Both the position numbers and the translations under genes were made by a program. Below are positions 1 to 7,097 of a DNA stretch of 18,600 bases, one piece after another; position 1 is the stretch's first letter; every line of letters starts with the position of its first letter. The notes beneath the pieces are model-generated. The model had not been told where the DNA came from. It did not search any database and saw only the letters and a program-made list of their open reading frames with translations. The stretch comes from an uncultured Bacteroidaceae bacterium (GTDB taxonomy: Bacteria; Bacteroidota; Bacteroidia; Bacteroidales; Bacteroidaceae), in contig CAKQYA010000041.1 in assembly GCA_934293005.1 (NCBI GenBank), forward strand, positions 1-18,600, in the 5' to 3' direction.

Positions 1-263
1 TCAATCGCTTTGGCGAGCGCATCACGACAAGAGGCATATCACAGCAGTTGAAGAACTATGCGGTGAAGTATGGCTTAAACGAGAAAGTGGTGTACCCTCA
101 CTCGTTCCGCCATCGCTATGCCAAAAATTTCTTGGAGAAGTTCAACGACATTGCCCTGCTTGCAGACCTTATGGGACATGAAAGCATAGAGACAACACGT
201 ATTTATCTGCGAAGAAGCAGCATGGAGCAACAGGAAATAGTTGACAAGGTTATCACTTGGTAA
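1..263 (+). CDS. Tyrosine recombinase/integrase, C-terminal fragment (cut by window start)
   Basis: The reading frame is open from base 3 to the TAA at 261-263, so about 86 residues of the C-terminus are visible and the gene begins outside the window. The fragment carries the C-terminal catalytic signature of phage-integrase/XerC-D recombinases: HSFRH (the H-x-x-R box), then LMGHESIETTRIYLR, which supplies the second catalytic histidine and the nucleophilic tyrosine. Such enzymes cut and rejoin DNA through a 3'-phosphotyrosine link. The tail after the tyrosine is short and ends in DKVITW, as in simple XerC/D-like or invertase-type recombinases. I infer, weakly, that it could be a DNA invertase or a mobile-element integrase; the N-terminal half and its left-hand neighbours would be needed to decide. 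The TTG at 48 is an internal leucine codon, not the start. A strong hairpin follows. Confidence 0.9.
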   Translation, partial: NRFGERITTRGISQQLKNYAVKYGLNEKVVYPHSFRHRYAKNFLEKFNDIALLADLMGHESIETTRIYLRRSSMEQQEIVDKVITW

Positions 264-290
264 AGTGATTATATAAATTTTCCGGGATAA

Positions 291-322
291 GATCGGAAAG
301 AGACAAGCATCTCTTTCCGATC
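291..322 (+). terminator. Perfect 13-bp hairpin after the recombinase gene
   Basis: GATCGGAAAGAGA (291-303) and its exact reverse complement (310-322) enclose a 6-base loop, 27 bases after the recombinase stop codon. The T-run (340-346) lies 17 bases further on rather than directly adjacent, so this is a probable but not textbook intrinsic terminator. A recombinase recognition site is another possibility. Confidence 0.6.
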
Positions 323-392
323 TAAGTAGGTGTTCATAATTTTTTTACTGAAATTTCACAAGTAAAAATTCAGTAAATAAATGACATAATCC

Positions 393-423
393 TTTGTCAT
401 TACGAAAAAAGTCCGTACCTTTG
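393..423 (+). promoter_or_regulatory. Bacteroidota-type promoter of tRNA-Gln
   Basis: TTTG (393-396) and TACCTTTG (416-423) are spaced by 19 bases, matching the Bacteroidota primary sigma factor consensus TTTG/TAnnTTTG. Transcription would start a few bases after 423, giving a leader of about 45 bases before the tRNA. Just upstream is an AT-rich imperfect inverted repeat (344-356 with 366-377). Confidence 0.8.
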
Positions 424-474
424 CATCGCATTTGAGAACAAGGGGCGCTTGTTTGAGATTGCTGAAATAATCAT

Positions 475-545
475 TGGGATATGGTGTAATGGTAACACAA
501 CAGATTCTGGTCCTGTTTTTCCTGGTTCGAGTCCGGGTATCCCAA
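475..545 (+). tRNA. tRNA-Gln (anticodon CTG)
   Basis: A complete 71-base cloverleaf without encoded CCA. Acceptor stem TGGGATA (475-481) pairs with TATCCCA (538-544), and 545 is the discriminator A. The anticodon loop TTCTGGT (505-511) holds CTG at 507-509, which reads the glutamine codon CAG. The T-arm is 521-537 with loop TTCGAGT. The anticodon-stem pair next to the loop is a mismatch (A504-C512). An identical copy lies on the minus strand at 10233-10303. Confidence 0.95.
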
Positions 546-580
546 CAAAAGAGAGGCTTCCGATGGAAGCCTCTCTTTTG
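546..580 (+). terminator. Terminator of tRNA-Gln
   Basis: A perfect 15-bp stem (546-560 with 566-580, centred on GAGAGGCTTC) has a 5-base loop CGATG. It begins directly after the tRNA discriminator base, and its right arm ends in TTTTG. Typical intrinsic terminator. Confidence 0.85.
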
Positions 581-660
581 TCTTATATTCCACTGAACGA
601 TTACAACAGAACCGCTCTTTATCTTCACGATAATGATCTCTATTCAGGACAAACAAGAAA

Positions 661-694
661 CCACATCACATAAGAACAGGCTCATGCGATGTGG
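661..694 (-). terminator. Probable terminator of the meaB-pfkA operon
   Basis: CCACATC (661-667) pairs with GATGTGG (688-694); inside them a mismatch is followed by a CAT/ATG extension. On the minus strand the hairpin lies 36 bases past the pfkA stop codon and is followed by a T-rich stretch. This fits the end of the minus-strand operon. Confidence 0.55.
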
Positions 695-730
695 CTTTAT
701 GCAAATAAAACCGTAATTCAAACAGCCATA

Positions 731-1711
731 TCAGATAGATATGTTGTGCAGAATCTCCAAAAGGTTCCTGTCGATAGCCCTATTATCCTTTATCGCCCTT
801 GAGAAAGGCACATAAACTATTTCATCATTGTCGATGCCAATCATCACATTTCTCAAGCCCTTGAGGAGAGCTTGTATGCTCGCAGCTCCCATACGGCTGG
901 CTATGATTCGGTCATGAGCCGATGGACTGCCGCCTCGCTGCAAGTGTCCCAATATGGATATGCGCACATCCAACTCGGGATATTGACTCTTTATCAAGTC
1001 GGCATAATGCATCGCTCCGCCAGTCTGTTCGTTGGCAGCCACAAGCACTATTGAACTGCCCTTGTTCTTCTTAAAGCCATTCTGAACAAAATGATTCAAT
1101 TGATCTTCCTCAATCTCAATAGTGGGCACAATGGCTTCCTCTGCACCTGCAGCAATACCGCCATTAAGAGCCAAGAAACCTGCACCATCGCCCATCACCT
1201 CGACAAAAAACAGACGTTCATGACTTGTGGCCGTGTCGCGAATCTTGTCAACCGTCTGCATGATGGTGTTCAATGCCGTGTCGTAACCAATGGTGGTGTC
1301 CGTGCCGCAAAGGTTATTGTCAATGGTGGCAGGGATGGCTATGCAAGGGAAGTCAAACTCCTGGGCAAAGACTCGTGCGCCATGAATGCTTCCATCGCCA
1401 CCAATGACAACAAGAGCATCAATGCCTGCGCTAACAATATTCTCATATGCCTGCTTCCTGCCTTCAGCTACAAGAAACTCCTTAGATGGCGACGATTTAA
1501 GGATTGTGCCGCCAAACTGCAATATATTACTCACACTCTGTGTCTCGAAATCGATGATCTCTCCGTCTATGAGCCCCTTATATCCACGATAAATGGCCTT
1601 TACTTTCAATCCATTATAGATGGCTGCGCGTGTCACAGCCCTAATGGCGCTATTCATGCCAGGAGCATCATTACCTGATGTCATGATGCCAATAGTCTTA
1701 ATTTCTGCCAT
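731..1711 (-). CDS. pfkA: ATP-dependent 6-phosphofructokinase
   Basis: 326 residues, the usual size for bacterial group A phosphofructokinase, which makes fructose 1,6-bisphosphate in cytosolic glycolysis. Landmarks in order: nucleotide loop TSGNDAPGMN (11-20), GGDGS (104-108), substrate loop PATIDNN (127-133) with presumed catalytic base Asp131, and the family signature GHLQRGGSPSAHDR (255-268). Gly107, at the place of E. coli Gly104, argues for ATP rather than pyrophosphate as donor, because pyrophosphate enzymes carry Asp there. Three positions differ from the classic sequence: GGDAPG is GNDAPG, PGTID is PATID, and the residue two after the catalytic Asp is Asn (E. coli Asp129). It is the last gene of the minus-strand operon, 74 bases after the acyltransferase gene; I see no promoter of its own in that gap. 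Confidence 0.95.
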   Translation of the reverse strand: MAEIKTIGIMTSGNDAPGMNSAIRAVTRAAIYNGLKVKAIYRGYKGLIDGEIIDFETQSVSNILQFGGTILKSSPSKEFLVAEGRKQAYENIVSAGIDALVVIGGDGSIHGARVFAQEFDFPCIAIPATIDNNLCGTDTTIGYDTALNTIMQTVDKIRDTATSHERLFFVEVMGDGAGFLALNGGIAAGAEEAIVPTIEIEEDQLNHFVQNGFKKNKGSSIVLVAANEQTGGAMHYADLIKSQYPELDVRISILGHLQRGGSPSAHDRIIASRMGAASIQALLKGLRNVMIGIDNDEIVYVPFSRAIKDNRAIDRNLLEILHNISI

Positions 1712-1785
1712 AAGTAAACAATCTTTTTAAATGATACTATGTGTGTTTATGTGTCTTCCATCTGACGTATGAAAAATATGAATGA

Positions 1786-2721
1786 CTACTGAAGGCTATA
1801 TTCGTATCTGTCATAACATACACCTCGTCCTCCGAATCCTTCTTTCTGCGATATGAGTCCTTCATTGAGCACATGCCCGTCTTCCTCAGTAGATATGCCA
1901 AAATCAAAATAATCCGCTTTCTCAACATCAAGCACGACATCGATGATGGCCTCTATCGCACCCACCTTCTTACCTTCAGGCGAAGCTGCAAGATACTGAG
2001 AGTGCAGCACGCGTCCGCATCTGTAAAGCAGCATGCCAGCCAAGACATCACCGTCTTCGCCTATAGCCTCATAGAGGGTGATATTGTCTGCAAATCGTTC
2101 TTTCAGAAGCTTCATTTCCTCCAACGTGTGCACGGGTCTAACCCCATGCCTGTTTACAAGATTGTCTGTCAGGATAGTCCAGAACTCACTCATGTCATCA
2201 ACCTGCCTGACCATCAATCCATTGCGTCTGGAACGATTGAGAGCCGTATGCCTGTCATGCCGCCATTTCAACAAACGGTTGAAATCCATCGTACTCGAAA
2301 TGCCACGCGCCACCAGCCTCGCTCCACTACGGAACAACGCATACAGGTCTTCCTCTGCTGGCAAAGTGGCATATATATAAGGTATAGGCTTATACACAAC
2401 CCTGTTCACGCCCTCGCCTTTCAACCATGCGTTCATATCCATGAACAAGTGCAGCACACCTTCTGCTGTACAAGCCTCATCCATCAACAGACCGCCATAG
2501 GTCAAACCCTGATGCGAGCAAAGCGTATCGCCCACCCTGTTGGCAGGCAATATGGCATAGAGCTTGCTTTCACGATAAAACATCAGCGAACTGTCGGCGA
2601 ATCGGTCTGAATGATAATCCATATATCTCCTGTCAAAAAGGAATGTGCCATTCTTGCTCTTAGCCACAAAAGCATTCCATTCCTCCTGATGTCCAGCAGT
2701 GTATCTCTTTATCTCAAACAT
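1786..2721 (-). CDS. GNAT/FemAB-like acyltransferase of unknown substrate
   Basis: 311 residues. The layout resembles the Bacteroidota GNAT-fold 'BioF2-like/FemAB-like' acyltransferases. The N-terminal half contains FLFDRRYMDYHSDRF, LPANR and THE-like segments such as HQGLTYGGLL (about 85-95). The C-terminal half has GMLLYRCGRVLHSQYLAAS (about 228-246) and DFGISTEEDG, typical of the acyl-CoA-binding half of this fold. No signal peptide or membrane segment, so cytoplasmic. Its ATG follows an AG-rich stretch (GAGGACAGGAA) and lies 15 bases after the fdtA stop codon, so the two are surely co-transcribed. From that neighbour I infer a role in acylating an amino- or deoxysugar for a surface glycan; a peptidoglycan or lipid substrate is not excluded. 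Family call is fairly sure, substrate unknown. Confidence 0.8.
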   Translation of the reverse strand: MFEIKRYTAGHQEEWNAFVAKSKNGTFLFDRRYMDYHSDRFADSSLMFYRESKLYAILPANRVGDTLCSHQGLTYGGLLMDEACTAEGVLHLFMDMNAWLKGEGVNRVVYKPIPYIYATLPAEEDLYALFRSGARLVARGISSTMDFNRLLKWRHDRHTALNRSRRNGLMVRQVDDMSEFWTILTDNLVNRHGVRPVHTLEEMKLLKERFADNITLYEAIGEDGDVLAGMLLYRCGRVLHSQYLAASPEGKKVGAIEAIIDVVLDVEKADYFDFGISTEEDGHVLNEGLISQKEGFGGRGVCYDRYEYSLQ

Positions 2722-2736
2722 TTCCTGTCCTCTCTA

Positions 2737-3159
2737 TTATGGTCTACCCCCTTGAGCATGCACATAGTCAATGAACTCGTCATACTCATATATGTAGTCG
2801 TCCAAGTCAAACAACTCGCTCGCCAACACCATGCAGACGGCACCGCTGGAGAAGTCGTCAAGCGTTCTCCACATTCCAGGAGTGATGAGCAATCCCTGCC
2901 AAGGATGATTGAGCAGCACGGTCTTGCTCTCCCACCCATTATCGAGAGTGACAGTAAAACTGCCGCTCATGGCCACCACCAACTGATACAGGTTCTTATG
3001 AGCATGGCCTCCGCGGCTTTCTCCGCCAGGCACATCGTAAGTCCAGTACACTCTCTTTATGTCGAAAGGCACATTCTTCATCTGCTCAGCCACGGTGAGA
3101 TTGCCACGTGGGTCGGTTATCTTAGGCAGTTCAATTATTCTGTATTCAAGCTTTTTCAT
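2737..3159 (-). CDS. FdtA/QdtA-like dTDP-4-oxo-6-deoxyglucose 3,4-ketoisomerase (WxcM-like cupin)
   Basis: 140 residues, the normal length for single-domain FdtA-type cupins. These enzymes convert dTDP-4-oxo-6-deoxyglucose to the 3-oxo isomer on the way to 3-amino-3,6-dideoxyhexoses of surface glycans. The sequence shows the family's N-terminal pattern IIELPKITDPRGNLTVAE (8-25), the catalytic segment SRGGHAHKNLYQ (48-59) with His52 and His54, and the cupin strand SGSFTVTLDNG (65-75). The start ATG is preceded by a good Shine-Dalgarno (AAGGAGA, minus strand of 3167-3173) lying inside the end of ispH. The two genes overlap by 14 bases, so translation is likely coupled. No aminotransferase or dTDP-sugar synthesis gene is in the window, so the pathway partners must be elsewhere. 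Exact product stereochemistry (FdtA versus QdtA) cannot be told. Confidence 0.88.
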   Translation of the reverse strand: MKKLEYRIIELPKITDPRGNLTVAEQMKNVPFDIKRVYWTYDVPGGESRGGHAHKNLYQLVVAMSGSFTVTLDNGWESKTVLLNHPWQGLLITPGMWRTLDDFSSGAVCMVLASELFDLDDYIYEYDEFIDYVHAQGGRP

Positions 3160-3997
3160 TTTCTATTCTCCTTTTGCAGTCTTCCATAAGCCATTTGGGA
3201 GTGCTCGTGGCTCCACATATGCCGACCGACTTCACTCCGTCAAACCAGCCGAAATCTATTTCTGATGGATCATCAACCATATATGTGCGCGGATTCACTG
3301 TGAGACCCTGGTTGTAAAGCACCTTGCCATTCGAGCTCTTCTTGCCGCACACAAACAGAATGACATCATGCCTGGCGGCAAATTTTCGGATGTTAGGCAT
3401 CCTGTTGGCTACCTGGCGGCATATCGTGTCGAAATAGCTGAAACGAGCCCCGTCTTTCATATTTTCCCCAATGTATTCAACAATTTCCCTGAAGCCCTCA
3501 AGCGACTTGGTTGTCTGGGAGAACAACTGAATGTCGTGTCCGAAATCGAGACGCTTAGCGTCTTCAAGACTCTCAATGACAACGGCGTTGCCATCTGTTT
3601 GCCCAACGAGCCCCACAACCTCCGCATGCCCATTCTTGCCATAAATGACAATCTGGCCACCTTCTTCATATGCCTTTCTGATGCGCTTCTGCAAATTGAG
3701 CACCACAGGGCATGTGGCATCTATGACGCTTATATTATGACTTTTGGCCACTGCGTATGTCTGCGGAGGTTCACCATGAGCCCTGAGCAGCACTGTAGAG
3801 TCGTGCATCTGCTCCAAGTCGTGATGATTAACCGTAAGCAAACCCAGTTTCTTCAGACGTTCCACCTCACGGCCATTGTGCACAATGTCGCCCAAGCAAT
3901 AAAGGTTGCCATGCGATGCCAGCACCTCTTCTGCTTTCTTAATAGCCGTGGTCACTCCAAAACAGAATCCAGAGCCTTCATCTATCTCTATAAGCAT
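3146..3997 (-). CDS. ispH: 4-hydroxy-3-methylbut-2-enyl diphosphate reductase
   Basis: 283 residues, cytoplasmic. IspH is the last enzyme of the non-mevalonate (MEP) pathway and reduces HMBPP to IPP and DMAPP with a [4Fe-4S] cluster. All three cluster cysteines are present at family spacing: Cys12 (GFCFG), Cys96 (ATCPVV) and Cys193 (TICRQ). Active-site residues are also visible: His40, His74 (RAHG), His124 and Glu126 (NGHAE), SQTT at 160-163, and the C-terminal GATSTPKW. It sits 18 bases after cmk and overlaps fdtA by 14 bases, firmly within the minus-strand operon. The cmk-ispH order recurs in several bacterial phyla. Confidence 0.97.
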   Translation of the reverse strand: MLIEIDEGSGFCFGVTTAIKKAEEVLASHGNLYCLGDIVHNGREVERLKKLGLLTVNHHDLEQMHDSTVLLRAHGEPPQTYAVAKSHNISVIDATCPVVLNLQKRIRKAYEEGGQIVIYGKNGHAEVVGLVGQTDGNAVVIESLEDAKRLDFGHDIQLFSQTTKSLEGFREIVEYIGENMKDGARFSYFDTICRQVANRMPNIRKFAARHDVILFVCGKKSSNGKVLYNQGLTVNPRTYMVDDPSEIDFGWFDGVKSVGICGATSTPKWLMEDCKRRIENEKA

Positions 3998-4015
3998 GTC
4001 GCAATCATATTGAAT

Positions 4016-4732
4016 TTAACCGTTTATCCTCTCCAAGCTCTTCTCAAGCAGCCATGCATTCTGCTGCGGGATGGTCATGTTTGAATTGTCGAGCACCAAA
4101 GCATCCTCTGCTTGCTTCAATGGAGCCACCTCTCTATGAGAGTCGATAAAGTCTCTCTCCTGCACATTCTTCAAAATGTCATCATAGCAAACAGCATCCT
4201 TCTCTTCCTCGCTCTTGGCCTTGCCCTTGAGTTCATCGTATCGGCGCTTTGCCCGGACCTCTGCACTGGCAGTGACAAACACCTTGAGCTCCGCTTTGGG
4301 AAAGACAGCCGTGCCAATGTCGCGTCCGTCCATCACGATGCCTTTATCCTTTCCCATAGCCTTCTGCTGGCAAGTCAGCATAGTCCTCACAAATGGCAGA
4401 GCCGCTATAGGACTGACCATGCGGCTCACCGCCATCTGGCGAATATCATCCTCCACTCTCTCACCGTTAAGGTAAGTGTCGGGACGGCCTGTATCTGCAT
4501 TGAATCTGAACGACACGTTTATTGCGCCATCATCAACAGCATTCCTCAGAGCCTTCTCGTTGACGCAGCCATTATCCATCATGCCATGCCGCATCGCATA
4601 AAGCGTCACAGCACGATACATAGCCCCTGTGTCTACATACACATATCCTAATTGCTTGGCCAGCTCCTTCGCCATGGTGCTTTTTCCACAGCTTGAGTGA
4701 CCATCTATAGCTATTATTATCTTCTTTTCCAT
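4016..4732 (-). CDS. cmk: (d)CMP kinase
   Basis: I place the start at the ATG at 4730-4732, giving 238 residues beginning MEKKIIIAIDG. An in-frame GTG 33 bases further upstream would add 11 non-conserved residues and is less likely. The enzyme phosphorylates CMP and dCMP with ATP in pyrimidine salvage. Visible features are the P-loop GHSSCGKST right after the first strand, YVDTGAMYRA just behind it (nucleotide monophosphate site), a GRDIGTAVFP segment, the VTASAEVRAKRR arginine-rich region and RDFIDSHREVAPL near the end, all typical of Cmk. It lies 47 bases after porQ and 18 before ispH. Confidence 0.95.
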   Translation of the reverse strand: MEKKIIIAIDGHSSCGKSTMAKELAKQLGYVYVDTGAMYRAVTLYAMRHGMMDNGCVNEKALRNAVDDGAINVSFRFNADTGRPDTYLNGERVEDDIRQMAVSRMVSPIAALPFVRTMLTCQQKAMGKDKGIVMDGRDIGTAVFPKAELKVFVTASAEVRAKRRYDELKGKAKSEEEKDAVCYDDILKNVQERDFIDSHREVAPLKQAEDALVLDNSNMTIPQQNAWLLEKSLERING

Positions 4733-4779
4733 ATTAAAGCTTACATTATTTCTTTTATAAGGCACATCAAACGCTGATT

Positions 4780-5775
4780 TTAAAAATCAACACCCACATT
4801 GAGCACCACTGACGATGCGGCCACATGATACTTACCGTATGCCACTCCCACCTTGAAACGCTTCACATTAAGTCCTGCTCCCAAACTCAAGCCAGCCCAT
4901 TGGTTCTTATTGTTCACTTTCATCTCTTTCGCCCTTCTGAAATTGTAACCAAAGGCTATCCATGTGTTAGGCGAAGGCAAGATGTCCATGCCCACGACCA
5001 AGTGTTGCATAAACTTCACATCATCCCAATGAGTCAAGTCGTCAAGCGTAAGCGACAGACGCATTGGCGCATTGGCAAAATCCTTGGTGTAGCCAAGAGC
5101 CAGGTTGAAAGGAAGAGACTCGCGGCTGCCATCATCATAGAGTGACTTTATCTGTCCGCCAAGGTTGCGGCCCACGACAGACAACGACAACCCGAGTTCA
5201 TCGTCAAAATAGTTGAGCGCAAGGTCTGTGCCAATGGCCGTGCTCGAATAGTCAGCGTAATTGCTCATGACTACCTTGGCTGTGACAGCTCCGCTCCAGC
5301 GGTCGCTCAACATGTATGAATATGACGACTGCACATTGATGTCTTTTGCGGTGAATGTGCCTATGAGCTGCCCTGTCTCATCAGTCTCATCCAAGGTGCC
5401 ATAGTCGAGCATCTGCGCTCCCAAAGCCCAAGTGCCCCTTTCTCCTACAGCCTTTACAAAGCCAGCAGCATACATGTTGCTTCCCTCTATGTAAGAGTTG
5501 TAGCCAAGCGCCAGCGACTTGTCAGACACATTTGTCAGCATGGCCGCATTAGTCCACATCATATTGGCATCATCCTCCACGATGCTGATGTTCTGACCGC
5601 CCAAGGCGGCCGTGTGAGCCCCTGTTGGCACATTAAGAAACTGATAGCCAGTTTTGCCATCCTGTGCACATGCGTCTCCTGCCACACAGACGGACACGAC
5701 CAAGGCCATCTGCCGCATTGCGCGACAAATGCCCTCCGCCATCATGCCGCAGCAAGCCACGCTCATGCGCCTCAT
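4780..5775 (-). CDS. porQ: Type IX secretion system protein PorQ
   Basis: I choose the ATG at 5773-5775 (331 residues, MRRMSVACCG...) because it lies 7 bases after the meaB stop with AAGGAA between; the longer open frame would overlap meaB. An export signal ends at DACA|QDG (about residue 38). The mature part reads like PorQ: YQFLNVPTGAHTAALGGQNIS, then DDANMMWTNAAML, repeated amphipathic beta-strands, LNYFDDELGLSLSVVGRNLG, and FGYNFRRAKEM close to the C-terminus, ending in an aromatic strand with final Phe. PorQ is an outer-membrane barrel of the PorV/FadL-like group. With PorU, PorV and PorZ it belongs to the attachment complex that anchors type IX cargo to the cell surface. The other components are not in the window. 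The porQ-cmk pairing seems usual in Bacteroidales (from memory). Confidence 0.9.
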   Translation of the reverse strand: MRRMSVACCGMMAEGICRAMRQMALVVSVCVAGDACAQDGKTGYQFLNVPTGAHTAALGGQNISIVEDDANMMWTNAAMLTNVSDKSLALGYNSYIEGSNMYAAGFVKAVGERGTWALGAQMLDYGTLDETDETGQLIGTFTAKDINVQSSYSYMLSDRWSGAVTAKVVMSNYADYSSTAIGTDLALNYFDDELGLSLSVVGRNLGGQIKSLYDDGSRESLPFNLALGYTKDFANAPMRLSLTLDDLTHWDDVKFMQHLVVGMDILPSPNTWIAFGYNFRRAKEMKVNNKNQWAGLSLGAGLNVKRFKVGVAYGKYHVAASSVVLNVGVDF

Positions 5776-5782
5776 GGTTTCC

Positions 5783-6886
5783 TTATAATTTGATGTTGTC
5801 ATAATACACGTCAAGCAGTTTCTTTGCTGCGACAAACGAGGTGACCTGTCCGCCAAGCACTTCCTGTTCCATCTGGCCTATCATGTCTTTCACTTTAGGA
5901 TTGTAGTAGAAACTGTTCTTCAGATGTTCATTGATGCTCTCATACATCCAATATTTCGACTGTTCATTGCGGCGATACTGGAAATAGCCATTCTCCTTCA
6001 CCTTGTCAATATATTTGAACACCATAGCGAGCACCTCGTCTATGTTCAGCTCATAAAAACCTGAATAGCACATTACCTCTGGCACTATGCCGCTGTCAGG
6101 AACGGGAAACAGATGAAGCGCATTTCTGAAATGAGTGGCAGCCAACTGCGCCTTATCCACATTGCTGCCATCAGCCTTATTTATCACAATGCCATCGGCT
6201 ATTTCCATTATGCCTCTCTTTATGCCTTGAAGCTCATCGCCTGTACCAGCCAATTGTATCAAAAGGAAATAGTCGACCATCGAATGACAGGCTGTCTCAC
6301 TCTGTCCCACACCCACAGTCTCCACAAAGACATGGTCATAGCCAGCGGCCTCGCAAAGGATAATGGTCTCTCGCGTCTTGCGAGCCACACCGCCAAGGCT
6401 GCCTGCCGACGGGCTTGGACGTATGAACGACTTAGGATGCACAGCCAGTTTTTCCATCCTTGTCTTATCGCCAAGGATGCTGCCCTTGGTCTTCTCCGAC
6501 GACGGGTCGATAGCAAGAACCGCAAGTTTGCCACCATAATTATTGAGAAGATGCACGCCAAACGTGTCAATGCTTGTCGACTTGCCTGCTCCAGGCACTC
6601 CGCTGATGCCTATTCGCACAGAATTGCCTGAATAGGGCAAACACTTCTCTATCACCTCCTGCGCTATGGCCTGGTGCTCGGGCAAGGTGCTCTCTATGAG
6701 AGTCACAGCCTGACTCAGCATGCTCACATTGCCCTTGAGAATGCCTTCAACATACTCTCCAGGCGTGAAGAGCTTGTGCCTCTTCTTTCTCATCTGCTTC
6801 AGGTAAGGATTCACTATAGAAGGCTGCTCCACACCTGCATTGACTTGCAGACCAGCATAATCCGAACTATTCTCTGGATGTTCCAT
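5783..6886 (-). CDS. meaB: Methylmalonyl-CoA mutase-associated GTPase MeaB (G3E family)
   Basis: 367 residues, slightly longer than the usual 320-340 because of a polar N-terminal extension of about 35 residues. MeaB is a cytosolic GTPase chaperone that gates adenosylcobalamin loading and protects methylmalonyl-CoA mutase. Visible: Walker A GVPGAGKST (96-104), IDPSS with GSILGDKTRM (126-144), a RPSPSAGSLGGVA loop (156-168), Walker B-like ETVGVGQSE (189-197), and guanine-specificity motif NKAD (236-239). The C-terminal dimerisation arm follows. The mutase genes (mutA/mutB) are not nearby; instead meaB heads an operon with porQ, cmk and ispH. No clear TAnnTTTG box is visible in the 211-base gap upstream (6887-7097), so the operon promoter is unidentified. 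Confidence 0.95.
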   Translation of the reverse strand: MEHPENSSDYAGLQVNAGVEQPSIVNPYLKQMRKKRHKLFTPGEYVEGILKGNVSMLSQAVTLIESTLPEHQAIAQEVIEKCLPYSGNSVRIGISGVPGAGKSTSIDTFGVHLLNNYGGKLAVLAIDPSSEKTKGSILGDKTRMEKLAVHPKSFIRPSPSAGSLGGVARKTRETIILCEAAGYDHVFVETVGVGQSETACHSMVDYFLLIQLAGTGDELQGIKRGIMEIADGIVINKADGSNVDKAQLAATHFRNALHLFPVPDSGIVPEVMCYSGFYELNIDEVLAMVFKYIDKVKENGYFQYRRNEQSKYWMYESINEHLKNSFYYNPKVKDMIGQMEQEVLGGQVTSFVAAKKLLDVYYDNIKL

Positions 6887-7097
6887 TATCTTTGATTTAT
6901 TTTTTTATTCATAAGCAAGTGGACAGAATGGCATCAAATGACATATTCAGCCTTCTTTCCTCATTGGGCACATGCTTACAAAAAGACATACTATCTCAAC
7001 AATCAGACCACGCAAACAACCTTATGGCCCATCTGGCATTGGTGCCTGCATGGAGAATGCATCTCATAAGAAGCTCTCACAGCAATCTGTCCTTGCA

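Noticed and set aside
290..322. Resemblance of AGATCGGAAAGAG to a sequencing adapter
   Set aside because: It differs from the adapter by an extra A and is one arm of a perfect 13-bp hairpin with natural sequence on both sides, so contamination is unlikely.
1091..1678. 195-codon plus-strand open frame opposite pfkA
   Set aside because: Antisense to a clear pfkA with full motifs; no domain or start signal of its own.
1873..2610. 245-codon plus-strand open frame opposite the acyltransferase gene
   Set aside because: It is antisense to a well-supported gene, has no recognisable motif and a His/Arg/Gln-rich composition typical of a shadow frame.
3368..4084. 238-codon plus-strand open frame opposite ispH
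   Set aside because: Antisense to ispH with all its cysteine ligands; no motif of its own.
4733..4765. Upstream GTG start for cmk
   Set aside because: It adds 11 residues not typical of Cmk; the ATG at 4732 puts the P-loop at its normal distance from the N-terminus.
5776..5856. Longer N-terminus for porQ
   Set aside because: It would overlap meaB and put 27 polar residues before the export signal; the ATG at 5775 has a good ribosome-binding site directly after the meaB stop.
6887..7097. Small open frame in the meaB/DUF1573 gap (6892-7173)
   Set aside because: It runs into the 3' end of the DUF1573 gene on the opposite strand and has no motif or promoter.
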